Positions 24,919 to 32,085 of a DNA stretch of 36,485 nt are shown piece by piece. The notes under the pieces were generated by a model. It saw nothing but the letters and a program-made list of their open reading frames with translations, was not told the origin of the DNA and did not search any database. The stretch's first letter is position 1, and the number at the start of each line of letters is the position of its first letter. Both the position numbers and the translations under genes were made by a program. The stretch comes from an uncultured Colwellia sp. (lineage in GTDB: Bacteria > Pseudomonadota > Gammaproteobacteria > Enterobacterales > Alteromonadaceae): contig CAJXYE010000051.1 of NCBI GenBank assembly GCA_913063325.1, positions 1 to 36,485 of the forward strand. The letters are read 5' to 3'.

Positions 24919-25410
24919 ATGAAAACAATTACTTTTGTTGATTATAAAAAACGTTCTAATTTAGATATACCTAAAAATTTTCCAGTGAGACTCTGTGAGC
25001 CAGAATACCTTTCGGGTGACTTACCTGAGAACTTTTTTGCTTGTCGGTCTGGGTGGGGGAATAAATTATATTTCTTTCTGTGCGGTGACCAAATAGGTTA
25101 CCTTCATGGTAGCGTTATAAAAGAAATTAACAATCAAGTTGTAATACATGAATATAATAACGGTTATTCAGAGTACAGTGGCTCTTTTGATGGAAAATTA
25201 AGATTAAAAGGTAACCTTCTGCTTAAAAATGACAAAGAAGTTGGTTCTATTTCATTTAGTGATGGAATTTTTAATTGGATTATTAAGTGTTTATTATTGC
25301 GTACATTTGCAAAAAGAGAGCGCGAAACTGTAATTCATTTTGATGATTCTGAAATATCATCATTCATTGCAATTTCTTTGTTTTTTTCACATAGTTACTT
25401 TTTAAACTGA
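24919..25410 (+). CDS. Cassette D protein, distant member of the A/C family
   Basis: A 163-residue protein. ATG at 24919 is the likely start, soon after the cassette core; the open frame extends further back only into the attC sequence. Order of features follows A and C: ITFVDYKKRSN at the N-terminus, LYFFLCGDQIGYLHGS, a middle beta stretch, a hydrophobic helix (FNWIIKCLLLRTF) and VIHFDDSEISSFIAISLFF at the end. Similarity is weaker than that between A and C. Function unknown. Confidence 0.7.
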   Translation: MKTITFVDYKKRSNLDIPKNFPVRLCEPEYLSGDLPENFFACRSGWGNKLYFFLCGDQIGYLHGSVIKEINNQVVIHEYNNGYSEYSGSFDGKLRLKGNLLLKNDKEVGSISFSDGIFNWIIKCLLLRTFAKRERETVIHFDDSEISSFIAISLFFSHSYFLN

Positions 25411-25423
25411 TGGGTTAAAAGGC

Positions 25424-25522
25424 AATTAACAAGTCACTCAAAAGGACAAATAACAGTTGGCTAGCACTCGTTCCTCATACATTTTAGCCAACAATTACCA
25501 GCCGCTTAACGTGGCGTTACCT
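25424..25522 (+). repeat. attC-like site 5
   Basis: Left core AATTAAC-AAGTC, inner CAGTTGGCTAG with ATTTTAGCCAAC, right end CGTGGC-GTTACCT. GTTACCT departs from GTTRRRY. This is the last site of the array. Confidence 0.72.
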
Positions 25523-25590
25523 ATACAAAAATTCTAATCCGAATCAACGCTACAGGTTAAATGCTAATGTCTTAAATGTGGCAGCTACTG
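25516..25590 (+). repeat. Shared tail sequence R2
   Basis: GTTACCTATACAAAAATTCT, then AATCCGAATC, ~20 bases, then GCTAATGTCTTAAATGTGGC: homologous to 688-760 and 26318-26390. Non-coding. It is followed after ~100 bases of unremarkable sequence by leader L3. Confidence 0.6.
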
Positions 25591-25689
25591 CCCTTTGAAC
25601 CGTCCGATACATGAAATTTAAGTTTTACTTTAGAAATTCTATTTTTCAAAAATATTCTAACGACAAGTTGGTGCCTTCCTGACATTATC

Positions 25690-25972
25690 CTCAAATATTT
25701 TGCTATATATTTTCTAATGAATTATTTTAAGCATGTGTTACGAAGCCACCTTAGTATCAGTCCTTAACTTTGAAACATCCCTTGTAATAGACTGATTTTA
25801 TTGCTCTTAATTGCATCTACTCTTATTTCTATTACTGAGTATTCTTCGTATCTCAATGTTTTTGAAAAAAACTTAACTCATCCACTTTCTAATGCATTGA
25901 AACTATGGGATATTGTCGGCATTATATTTTAATTGTGTGGCTAGCTGATACTGAGAAGTACAGACAATAAGC
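25690..25972 (+). repeat. Leader element L3 before cassette E
   Basis: Counterpart of L2. Shared landmarks: CTATATATTTTCTAATGAAT (25704-25722), ATTACTGAG (25831), CTATGGGATATT, and ACTGAGAAGT..CAATAAGC-GTTATA at the right end. The 116-bp spacing between the two ACTGAG motifs and 22 bp to the cassette boundary are the same as in L2. The palindromes of L2 are decayed here. No gene of note from 25590 to 25997. Confidence 0.62.
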
Positions 25973-25997
25973 GTTATAAGGCCTTTAAGGAAAGTGG

Positions 25998-26228
25998 ATG
26001 ACCGAACAATTTTGTCCAATATGCAAAGGAAGTGTTAAACCTCAACCTAGATACCCGTCATATATCTGTGAACAATGTTTAGCTGACGGTATTGAAGTTA
26101 ATGGTCAAATAGTTCCAAAATCAAAAATTGATGTTTATTCAAATTTGTCTGTTAATTGCAAAGTACAAGGCGTAAGTTGTGTTGCACAAGAAGCTCGTTT
26201 TGGCGGTACGGTGGTACAGGCCATATAA
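25998..26228 (+). CDS. Cassette E small zinc-ribbon protein
   Basis: A 76-residue protein with two CxxC knuckles (FCPICKGS and YICEQCLADG), a likely four-Cys zinc site, then a beta-rich tail (DVYSNLSVNCKVQGVSCVAQ, then EARFGGTVVQAI) with two more Cys. AAGGAAAG is about 5 bases before the ATG. The stop codon overlaps the attC left core (CATATAAC). No function is known to me; a nucleic-acid or protein adaptor role is possible for such ribbons. Confidence 0.78.
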   Translation: MTEQFCPICKGSVKPQPRYPSYICEQCLADGIEVNGQIVPKSKIDVYSNLSVNCKVQGVSCVAQEARFGGTVVQAI

Positions 26229-26324
26229 CAAGGGTTTTCAAGTCGGACAAATTACAGTTGCCTTTTTGTTCGTGCCTCACTTATTTTAGCCAACTGCAAT
26301 TTGCCGCTTAAAACGGCGTTATCA
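26223..26324 (+). repeat. attC-like site 6
   Basis: CATATAAC-AAGGGTTTTCAAGTCGG pairs with CCGCTTAAAACGGCGTTAT. The inner CAAATTACAGTTG pairs with CAACTGCAATTTG (one mismatch). This is the best-preserved hairpin of the set. Confidence 0.8.
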
Positions 26325-26390
26325 ATACAAAATCTAATCCAAATGTACTATTTCATATAAATGGCTAATGTCAGCAATGTGGTAATAGTT
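26318..26390 (+). repeat. Shared tail sequence R3
   Basis: GTTATCAATACAAAATCTAA, then TCCAAAT, ~18 bases, then GGCTAATGTCAGCAATGTGG. Closest match to R1 at 688 and R2 at 25516. Non-coding. Confidence 0.62.
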
Positions 26391-26443
26391 AGCCTTTTAA
26401 TAGCGGCGATCAAAGTCACTAACATAGCGAAAGAGGAAGATTT

Positions 26444-26494
26444 ATGATCATTTCTGCTAACATTGCTAACATTGCTAACATCGCTCACACATAA
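26444..26494 (+). CDS. Possible 16-residue leader peptide
   Basis: ATG at 26444 is preceded by AGAGGAAG and opens MIISANIANIANIAHT, then TAA. The core is a tandem nine-base repeat GCTAACATT (26456-26482). Between it and the membrane-protein gene at 26605 lie AGTTAG/CTAACT (26496-26516) and CCTGCTA/TAGCAGG (26525-26560), possible RNA hairpins. The arrangement resembles a translated leader with attenuator-like stems, but the peptide has no run of one codon. Confidence 0.35.
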   Translation: MIISANIANIANIAHT

Positions 26495-26604
26495 AAGTTA
26501 GCACTTAGATCTAACTAGGCTAAACCTGCTAGATTAGATACTTTGTCAGAAAGTAGCAGGCTAATAAGGTATGCTAAACGCTAATTTAATAAGGAGGATT
26601 ACGA

Positions 26605-27129
26605 ATGAATATGGATTTAGTCAAGGCCATTTTTTATGCGGGCTTGCCAGTACAAACATTCACGTTTCTAATGGTGTATTATGCCTATCACAAGGGCTAC
26701 CTTAGCTATGATGTTAATATTCGTGATGTTTTCAAAGATAAAAAGAATCCCGATAGAAAACTATCAAAAACCAATAAAAAAAACTTATTGTTTTTGCATT
26801 CTAAATGGATAACTTTTGGTGGTGGATTTTATGGTCTACTTTCACTATTAACCTTTATTTATATCGAATTAGAGCAAACTGTGCAGTTTTTAATGCATGC
26901 CACGGGGTTGCAATCATTTATTAATTTACTCAGCTTTAATGCCATTCTAGGTATGATCATTGAATCTTTTATTAATATGATCAAAGCATTGTTATGGTTT
27001 AGTTATTGGCCTGATGTGTTTGAAATGCAGAACATTGCCACTTGGTTCATTACAACCTATATCGGCTATCGCTTTGGTGCTCATTTAGCGCAACGATATG
27101 TTTTACATCTTGAAAAATCATCAAAATAA
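26605..27129 (+). CDS. Inner-membrane protein of unknown function
   Basis: A 174-residue protein with about four hydrophobic segments (VKAIFYAGLPVQTFTFLMVYYAY; WITFGGGFYGLLSLLTFIYIEL; FINLLSFNAILGMIIESFINM; TWFITTYIGYRFGAHLAQ) separated by a basic loop (FKDKKNPDRKLSKTNKKN). Strong AAGGAGG site. No family recognised. It lies just outside the cassette arrays and is not followed by an attC site, so it is probably a resident gene. Confidence 0.8.
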   Translation: MNMDLVKAIFYAGLPVQTFTFLMVYYAYHKGYLSYDVNIRDVFKDKKNPDRKLSKTNKKNLLFLHSKWITFGGGFYGLLSLLTFIYIELEQTVQFLMHATGLQSFINLLSFNAILGMIIESFINMIKALLWFSYWPDVFEMQNIATWFITTYIGYRFGAHLAQRYVLHLEKSSK

Positions 27130-27152
27130 ATTTGCCTAACAAACCGATTGGT

Positions 27153-27202
27153 TAAAGTCTGAACTTCCCCCTCATTTATTCAATGAGCATTTTCGGACTT
27201 TA
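27153..27202. terminator. Terminator after the membrane protein gene
   Basis: TAAAGTCTGAA pairs with TTTTCGGACTTTA (imperfect), and inside it CTCAT pairs with ATGAG. TCTTTAAAAG follows. A plausible terminator for the gene ending at 27129. Confidence 0.6.
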
Positions 27203-27405
27203 TCTTTAAAAGAATAAATAGTCATTTAAACCAATAACAATGAGTGCTAACTTTCTTTTGTCCAATATTGACTCTGCTCTATTTAAAGTCGCTAATTTAT
27301 CGCAGCGCAATAATCCGATAGTTACTCAATGTTCAGGCGTTTATGCTTATCAAAAGTTAAATTATTTTCAGATTTAGCTAATCATTGATGTATTAAGGAT
27401 TACGT

Positions 27406-27882
27406 GTGAATTATCAAATAACGCCAATACGAAACGATTTTTTAATTAAGGTAAGACAAGCTGGAATTGATGATCAAAATCAGCCAGTAGTCACTACGGT
27501 GGCAAAAGGCGGAGAGCCGTGCAGAGATGTATTACGACGAGCGAATGTAGGCGAAGAATTAATATTAGCGAGTTATTGTCCTTTTTCAAAAGCAGGTCCT
27601 TATAAAGAATATGGTGCTGTTTTTGTGTTGGCTAATCAAGCTAACGAATCTGTTAATTATGATAAATTCCCACTATCGACTGACTCTATCAATGATTACT
27701 TTGGCGAAATACTTGTTTTAAGGGCGTATGATGAAAAAGAGTCCATCTTTGATGCACGCATAGTGACTCCTGCCAATGCAGAGCAAACGATTGGTGAGTT
27801 TTTTCAACAAGCTCAGGTTGATTTTATCATCGCTAGATTTGCTGCTTATGGTTGTTATAGTTTGAGACTTGATAGAAAGTAA
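27406..27882 (+). CDS. DUF1203-family protein
   Basis: A 158-residue cytoplasmic protein with GGEPCRDVLRRANVGEELILASYCPF, YKEYGAVFVLA, and DFIIARFAAYGCYSLRL at the end, all typical of DUF1203. Family function is not established. Start codon is GTG at 27406 with AAGGATTAC before it. Its stop lies 25 bases before ada, so the two probably form one transcript. Confidence 0.88.
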   Translation: MNYQITPIRNDFLIKVRQAGIDDQNQPVVTTVAKGGEPCRDVLRRANVGEELILASYCPFSKAGPYKEYGAVFVLANQANESVNYDKFPLSTDSINDYFGEILVLRAYDEKESIFDARIVTPANAEQTIGEFFQQAQVDFIIARFAAYGCYSLRLDRK

Positions 27883-27907
27883 CGGCGTTTAATTAAGGGA
27901 ATTTATT

Positions 27908-28978
27908 ATGGTTAATGAAGTCTATTCTACGGCAATATTAGCGCGAGATGACGCATTCGACTTTCAATTTTATTATGGGGTTAAAACCACAAGAATATTT
28001 TGTAATGTCTCGTGTAAAAGCAAAGCGCCGCTGATAGATAACATCATTATTTTCGACAATATTTCTTCAGCTCAGGCTGAGGGATATCGAGCCTGTAAAC
28101 GTTGCCAACCGGACAAAAATTCTCAGCAAGATAGTGGCTTAATCAAACTTATTCATGCTTGTCGAAAAATTGAGCTGCATACAGAGGGATCGATAACAGC
28201 GCTGCAATTAGCAGAGTCGATTGGTATCAATCAATTTCAGATTAACCGACTTTTTAAAAAATACTTGGGTGTTACTCCAAAAAGTTATATCGATCAAAGT
28301 CAGTTAACTGCACTGAAGAAAAACTTGCGAGAAACTGATAATGTTAGCCACGCTATATACCAGTCAGGTATTGAGTCCAGCTCTGTCATTTATGGTCGAA
28401 TGAATAGTCATTTAGGTATGACTCCTAGAAAGTATCTGCAAGGGGGATCCGGGGTGAAAATATCTTATGCGATTGGCCTGACAAGCTTAGGTCTAGTATT
28501 GATTGCGGCAACAGACAAAGGGGTATCCTTTTTACAATTTGGTGATAGCAAACATCAGTTACTGGCTCAGCTTATTGCTGAATACCCAAATGCTGAAATT
28601 ACCTTAATGCCGGATGAAAACGAAAAGAAATTGCATCATTGGTTAGATCTGCTCAACTTATATTTAACGGGTTGTTCTAATCAATTAAATTTACCCTTAG
28701 ATGTGCGAGCAACTGCATTTCAAAAAAAGGTATGGGACTTTTTAAGAAGCATTCCTTATGGCGAAGTGATGTCTTACGGCGAAATAGCGAAAGCTATTAA
28801 TGCGCCTAAAGCTTATCGAGCTGTTGCTAATGCTTGTGCAGGTAATAATGTCGCACTGGTTATTCCATGTCACCGGGTAATACGTGGTGACGGTGCGTTA
28901 GGCAGATACCGTTGGGGAGATAATCGAAAACGCGAGCTACTAGACATAGAGAAGAATAAAAATAAAACAATAAGATAA
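27908..28978 (+). CDS. ada: Ada: DNA methylphosphotriester and O6-methylguanine methyltransferase / activator
   Basis: A 356-residue protein. The N-terminal zinc domain has C32, C36, C63 and C66 (TRIFCNVSCKSK; YRACKRCQPD), C32 being the phosphotriester methyl acceptor. An AraC-type helix-turn-helix follows (~95-185), then the methyltransferase domain with RSIPYGEVMSYGEIA and active site IPCHRVI (C321). All reactive Cys are present, so a full adaptive-response regulator and repair enzyme is expected. AAGGGA precedes the ATG. Downstream of DUF1203, which may belong to the same regulon. Confidence 0.95.
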   Translation: MVNEVYSTAILARDDAFDFQFYYGVKTTRIFCNVSCKSKAPLIDNIIIFDNISSAQAEGYRACKRCQPDKNSQQDSGLIKLIHACRKIELHTEGSITALQLAESIGINQFQINRLFKKYLGVTPKSYIDQSQLTALKKNLRETDNVSHAIYQSGIESSSVIYGRMNSHLGMTPRKYLQGGSGVKISYAIGLTSLGLVLIAATDKGVSFLQFGDSKHQLLAQLIAEYPNAEITLMPDENEKKLHHWLDLLNLYLTGCSNQLNLPLDVRATAFQKKVWDFLRSIPYGEVMSYGEIAKAINAPKAYRAVANACAGNNVALVIPCHRVIRGDGALGRYRWGDNRKRELLDIEKNKNKTIR

Positions 28979-29105
28979 GAAGGTACGGAGGATAAATAGG
29001 CACTTAATTGAAATTATATACTTACAGTGTATCTAAAGTTTATAAATAAAAATATATTGCTATACTGATATTCGAAGTAAATAAATTAAAAAACTGGAGC
29101 TAACA

Positions 29106-29330
29106 ATGGATGTACAACTTCTAGTAACGCAGACCGATTCTTGCTTGCCTAACCTTAAGCGAAAACTCGACGATGTAGGGATAGATTATAGTGTTGCCTA
29201 TATTGAAGATAACGCGACTTTAGTCGAATCCAATCATATCCGTCATTCCCCTAATATTCTTATTAACGGTAGTTTAATATTTAGATCTCACCCGACTATC
29301 GAGGAGCTGAAAATATTCTTTCTGGGTTAA
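29106..29330 (+). CDS. Small thioredoxin-fold protein without CxxC
   Basis: A 74-residue protein: MDVQLLVTQTDSCLPNLKRKLDDVGIDYSVAYIEDNATL, then HSPNILINGSLIF with a cis-Pro-like turn, then a C-terminal helix (TIEELKIFF). The usual CxxC is reduced to a single Cys (DSCLPN). It looks like a glutaredoxin-like small redox protein with one catalytic Cys, or a non-catalytic relative. GGAG lies 8 bases before the ATG. Partner unknown. Confidence 0.75.
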   Translation: MDVQLLVTQTDSCLPNLKRKLDDVGIDYSVAYIEDNATLVESNHIRHSPNILINGSLIFRSHPTIEELKIFFLG

Positions 29331-29420
29331 TCAGATGATATTACAGCTCGCATTACGCACATAGCCTTGTCTATGAAAGCTACCCTCATTAGTTCATACC
29401 CTAAAGATAATGAAATAATT

Positions 29421-29445
29421 GCGGCTTTACTATTTAGGAAACCGC
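29421..29445 (-). terminator. Hairpin after hmp
   Basis: On the minus strand GCGGTTT..AAAGCCGC (one bulge) followed by AATTATTTCATT. Located 76 bases after the hmp stop codon; a moderate terminator. Confidence 0.5.
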
Positions 29446-29520
29446 AAGTTTCATACTGGCTTTATGGGCAAGTTTAGCTGACTACTCTTTATTAAAAATT
29501 AGGGTACGTGTGAAGCTCCT

Positions 29521-30702
29521 TTACAAATTAGCATGCGGACCAAACACTTCGTAATATATATTGGCCTCAGTTACACCTAAATCCAGAAGCTGTTGCTTGG
29601 CAAACTGCATGAATGGGATAGGGCCACAAAGATAAAAGTCACCTTGTGAAATAGGTAAATCCACCTTGGTTAAATCCATCATTCCATGATGAATATGTGC
29701 TTGTTCATTTTCTTCATCACGATACCAGATAACTTGCTGCCAATTATTATCTTTAATAATACTCGTTGTTCTTGAAGCAAATGAATGTTGTGCACTGTTT
29801 TCACAGGCATGTAAATATTGCACTGAATTATCATACCCTTGCTGTGCTAATGTTTCTAACATAGCTTGCATAGGTGTAATGCCGACTCCGGCCGAGAGTA
29901 ATACCACAGGGGCTTGTCGGTCAGTAAAGAAAAAATCACCTGCTGGCGCGTATAATTCAATCTCATCGCCACTATGTATCTCATCATGTAAATAATTAGA
30001 GACGATACCTGGAACTTCCCCCACTTCACGCTTGACAGAAATTCGATAGGTTTCGTTATTAGCCTTATCAGATAAAGAGTATTGACGTATTTCTTTAAAG
30101 TCTCTATTTGGATCTCGCACTTCAACCCCTAAATACTGTCCAGCCTCAAACCCTATGACCGGCTTGTCATCTACAGGCATAAAAATAAAACTGGTGATTA
30201 GCTCAGATTCAACTTTTTTATCTACCACAGTAAATGTCCTAGCGTCACGCCATCCGCCCAGGGTATCGGCGCGTTCTTGGTATAACTCTGCTTCTCGGCT
30301 GATAAAAATTTGTGCTAAAAATTGATAAGCTGCAGTCCATGCTTCTTCAACCTCTGCGGTAAATGCTTCAGTCGCTAATTCTCGTAATGTTTCGATAAGG
30401 TGATGCCCTACAACAGCGTAGTGCGGTGCTTTTATATTGAAACTAGTATGTTTTTGGGCAATGCGTTCTACTGCAGTTGTTAATACAGCAAGGTTTTCAA
30501 TGTTCTTAGCGTAAGCAGCAATAGCTTCAAATAAAGCGACTTGCTGTCTACCCGAATGCTGGTTTGCCATATTGAAAATGTCCTGCAACTCAGGGTTATG
30601 GCTGAACAACCGTTGATAAAAGTGGTTGGTTAACGCGGGGCCGGCGTTTTCTAATAATGGAATGGTACTCTTAATAATATCAATATGGTTATCAGTTAAC
30701 AT
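29521..30702 (-). CDS. hmp: Flavohemoglobin, nitric oxide dioxygenase
   Basis: A 393-residue protein: globin domain (~1-140) with HYAVVGHHLIETLREL containing the proximal His, then an FAD domain (RQYSLSD; VSNYLHDEI) and an NAD domain (LLSAGVGITPMQAMLE; YLCGPIPFM). It converts NO to nitrate in the cytoplasm using NADH. It lies downstream of nnrS in the same direction and is probably read from the NorR/sigma-54 promoter upstream of 32358, though an extra promoter in the 110-bp gap is possible. Confidence 0.96.
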   Translation of the reverse strand: MLTDNHIDIIKSTIPLLENAGPALTNHFYQRLFSHNPELQDIFNMANQHSGRQQVALFEAIAAYAKNIENLAVLTTAVERIAQKHTSFNIKAPHYAVVGHHLIETLRELATEAFTAEVEEAWTAAYQFLAQIFISREAELYQERADTLGGWRDARTFTVVDKKVESELITSFIFMPVDDKPVIGFEAGQYLGVEVRDPNRDFKEIRQYSLSDKANNETYRISVKREVGEVPGIVSNYLHDEIHSGDEIELYAPAGDFFFTDRQAPVVLLSAGVGITPMQAMLETLAQQGYDNSVQYLHACENSAQHSFASRTTSIIKDNNWQQVIWYRDEENEQAHIHHGMMDLTKVDLPISQGDFYLCGPIPFMQFAKQQLLDLGVTEANIYYEVFGPHANL

Positions 30703-30736
30703 GGTAATCCTAGGGTAAAGTAAAATATAAGGTTTG

Positions 30737-30759
30737 GCCTAGGAGTAAATTACCTAGGC
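30737..30759. promoter_or_regulatory. GCCTAGG inverted repeat between nnrS and hmp
   Basis: GCCTAGG (30737-30743) and CCTAGGC (30753-30759) form a perfect 7-bp stem with a 9-base spacer. A third CCTAGG lies at 30709-30714, next to the hmp ribosome-binding region. It could be an operator or a partial attenuator between the two genes. Confidence 0.4.
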
Positions 30760-30812
30760 GGGATTTTTAATTAATTTTTAGTTCTATTTAATCTGTCATT
30801 TTGTATAGTCAT

Positions 30813-32084
30813 TTAACGGTGAAAGGACTTAACGATTTTTTTGGTCGTTAAAATGGAAAAATAAATCCTTAGAAATATGAGTCCCGCGGCAAACCAAGAA
30901 AATGCGCTAATATTCCAAGCCAACAGTGGTTGAGAAGTTAATAGGGGTAGAAAAGTACGTGACAATGCTGAGAGCATAATCAAAGTAAATATCCATAAAA
31001 CGAGCTTACTTGGTATTAATGCTCGTCCGGTATGACCTAAAGAAACTCGACACATCATGGCAAAAATCATCAGTCCCATGGCAGCAATAGTGAGTAAATG
31101 TAAAGCATCACTAAAGGTGATTGAACCGCCAAAATAGATAGAGATTTTCTCGGGAAAATAGCTTAAGCCGAGTAGTATTAGTCCTAAACCAAGTGAAAAG
31201 TAAGAAAGGTGCAAAGACCATAATAAAGAGATATTAAGCGTAGAAAAACTGCGCCAGTAACTTTGTCTAAGTAGGTGAAATAGACCAGAGGCTATCATCA
31301 ATATTGCAGGACTAAAGGGTAGTGTAATAAAGGCAGAGCTAAAAAAAACTAATACACCTAATATAGACGTTGAGATTAATAGAGGTGTGATCCAATGTGG
31401 TGTATTTATAGGATCAAGCTTTGCACCCGAAACAGTAAAAAAGGGGATAACTCGTCCACCTAAAATCCCCATCAATAGACAAAACATTAATACACTGGTT
31501 CTAGCAATATGACGAGTGAGTTGATGATACTCATTTAAATCAAGTAAAATCAGCGCGATATTGAGTAGCATTAATGTCGATAATAAAGGGACAAAAAGGT
31601 AATTCCGGCGATTTCCGCTTTTTATAACTAAGCGAGTGAAAAGAGCAATAGAGCCAAGCCACCAAAAACTCTGTAGTACAACCGCGATAACAATGCTGTT
31701 TGGTGTATTTATAAGTAAAGTAATCCTAACCAGTAGCCATAGCACTATAAAAGCTATTACAGATAAACCTTTAATACTTGGCTGACCTGTCCACGTTTGT
31801 GCAGCGGTAAGAATAAAGCCGACGGCAACCGTAGCACCAAAGCCAAAAATCATTTCGTGAATATGCCAAACTACTGGTGTAATACCATTGCCAGCAAAAG
31901 AAAATAAGCCATTAAAGTAAGCTGCCCATACTCCCAGTGCGAATATAGAACAAGTCACGGCCAGTAAAAAATAGCTTCTAAAAGGTAAGTCTAACGCGGG
32001 GTGTTGCGCTATATATTGACCAGCACTTGTACTTTCATGGGCATGGCTTAATTGTGATGTTTCTGAATCTTGAATTTGTAGCAT
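30813..32084 (-). CDS. nnrS: NnrS-family heme-copper membrane protein
   Basis: A 423-residue polytopic membrane protein (about 12 helices) with WHIHEMIFGFGATVAVGFILTAAQTWTG and LMGILGGRVIPFFT, hallmarks of NnrS, which relieves nitrosative stress. The frame is open further upstream, but I chose ATG at 32084 because AAGGAAC precedes it and it follows the previous stop by one base. In the same operon as the small membrane protein before it and hmp after it. Confidence 0.92.
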   Translation of the reverse strand: MLQIQDSETSQLSHAHESTSAGQYIAQHPALDLPFRSYFLLAVTCSIFALGVWAAYFNGLFSFAGNGITPVVWHIHEMIFGFGATVAVGFILTAAQTWTGQPSIKGLSVIAFIVLWLLVRITLLINTPNSIVIAVVLQSFWWLGSIALFTRLVIKSGNRRNYLFVPLLSTLMLLNIALILLDLNEYHQLTRHIARTSVLMFCLLMGILGGRVIPFFTVSGAKLDPINTPHWITPLLISTSILGVLVFFSSAFITLPFSPAILMIASGLFHLLRQSYWRSFSTLNISLLWSLHLSYFSLGLGLILLGLSYFPEKISIYFGGSITFSDALHLLTIAAMGLMIFAMMCRVSLGHTGRALIPSKLVLWIFTLIMLSALSRTFLPLLTSQPLLAWNISAFSWFAAGLIFLRIYFSILTTKKIVKSFHR

Positions 32085-32085
32085 A

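Larger units (their letters stand above)
23248..25522 (+). mobile_element. Integrase-less cassette array (four cassettes)
   Basis: Cassettes A-D lie head to tail in one orientation, separated by attC-like sites. Boundary pairs: GTTATACGTT (23248) with AACGTATAAC (23829-23838), exact; GTTAGGTGTAT (23921) with ATACACCTAAC (24238-24248), exact; GTTAGTTGCC (24885) with GGCAATTAAC (25421-25430), one mismatch. Pairing of a cassette's first and last bases is specific to site-specific cassette insertion. The B/C boundary is degraded. No tyrosine recombinase gene is in the window. Confidence 0.8.
25973..26324 (+). mobile_element. Single-cassette array E
   Basis: Starts GTTATAAGGCC (25973-25983) and its gene ends at GGCCATATAAC (26219-26229), the inverse complement with one mismatch. 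The attC-like site then ends GGC-GTTATCA at 26324. Flanked by leader L3 and tail R3, this repeats the arrangement of the four-cassette array just before it. Confidence 0.75.

Noticed and set aside
26456..26482. CRISPR-like short repeat
   Set aside because: Three contiguous nine-base units without spacers; it is a tandem repeat inside a small open frame. No CRISPR array or cas gene is present.
27127..27202. Seventh attC-like site (GCCTAACAAACC)
   Set aside because: The left core looks right, but there is no inner AGCCAAC stem, no GCGTTA right core and no matching cassette start; the hairpin is better read as a terminator.
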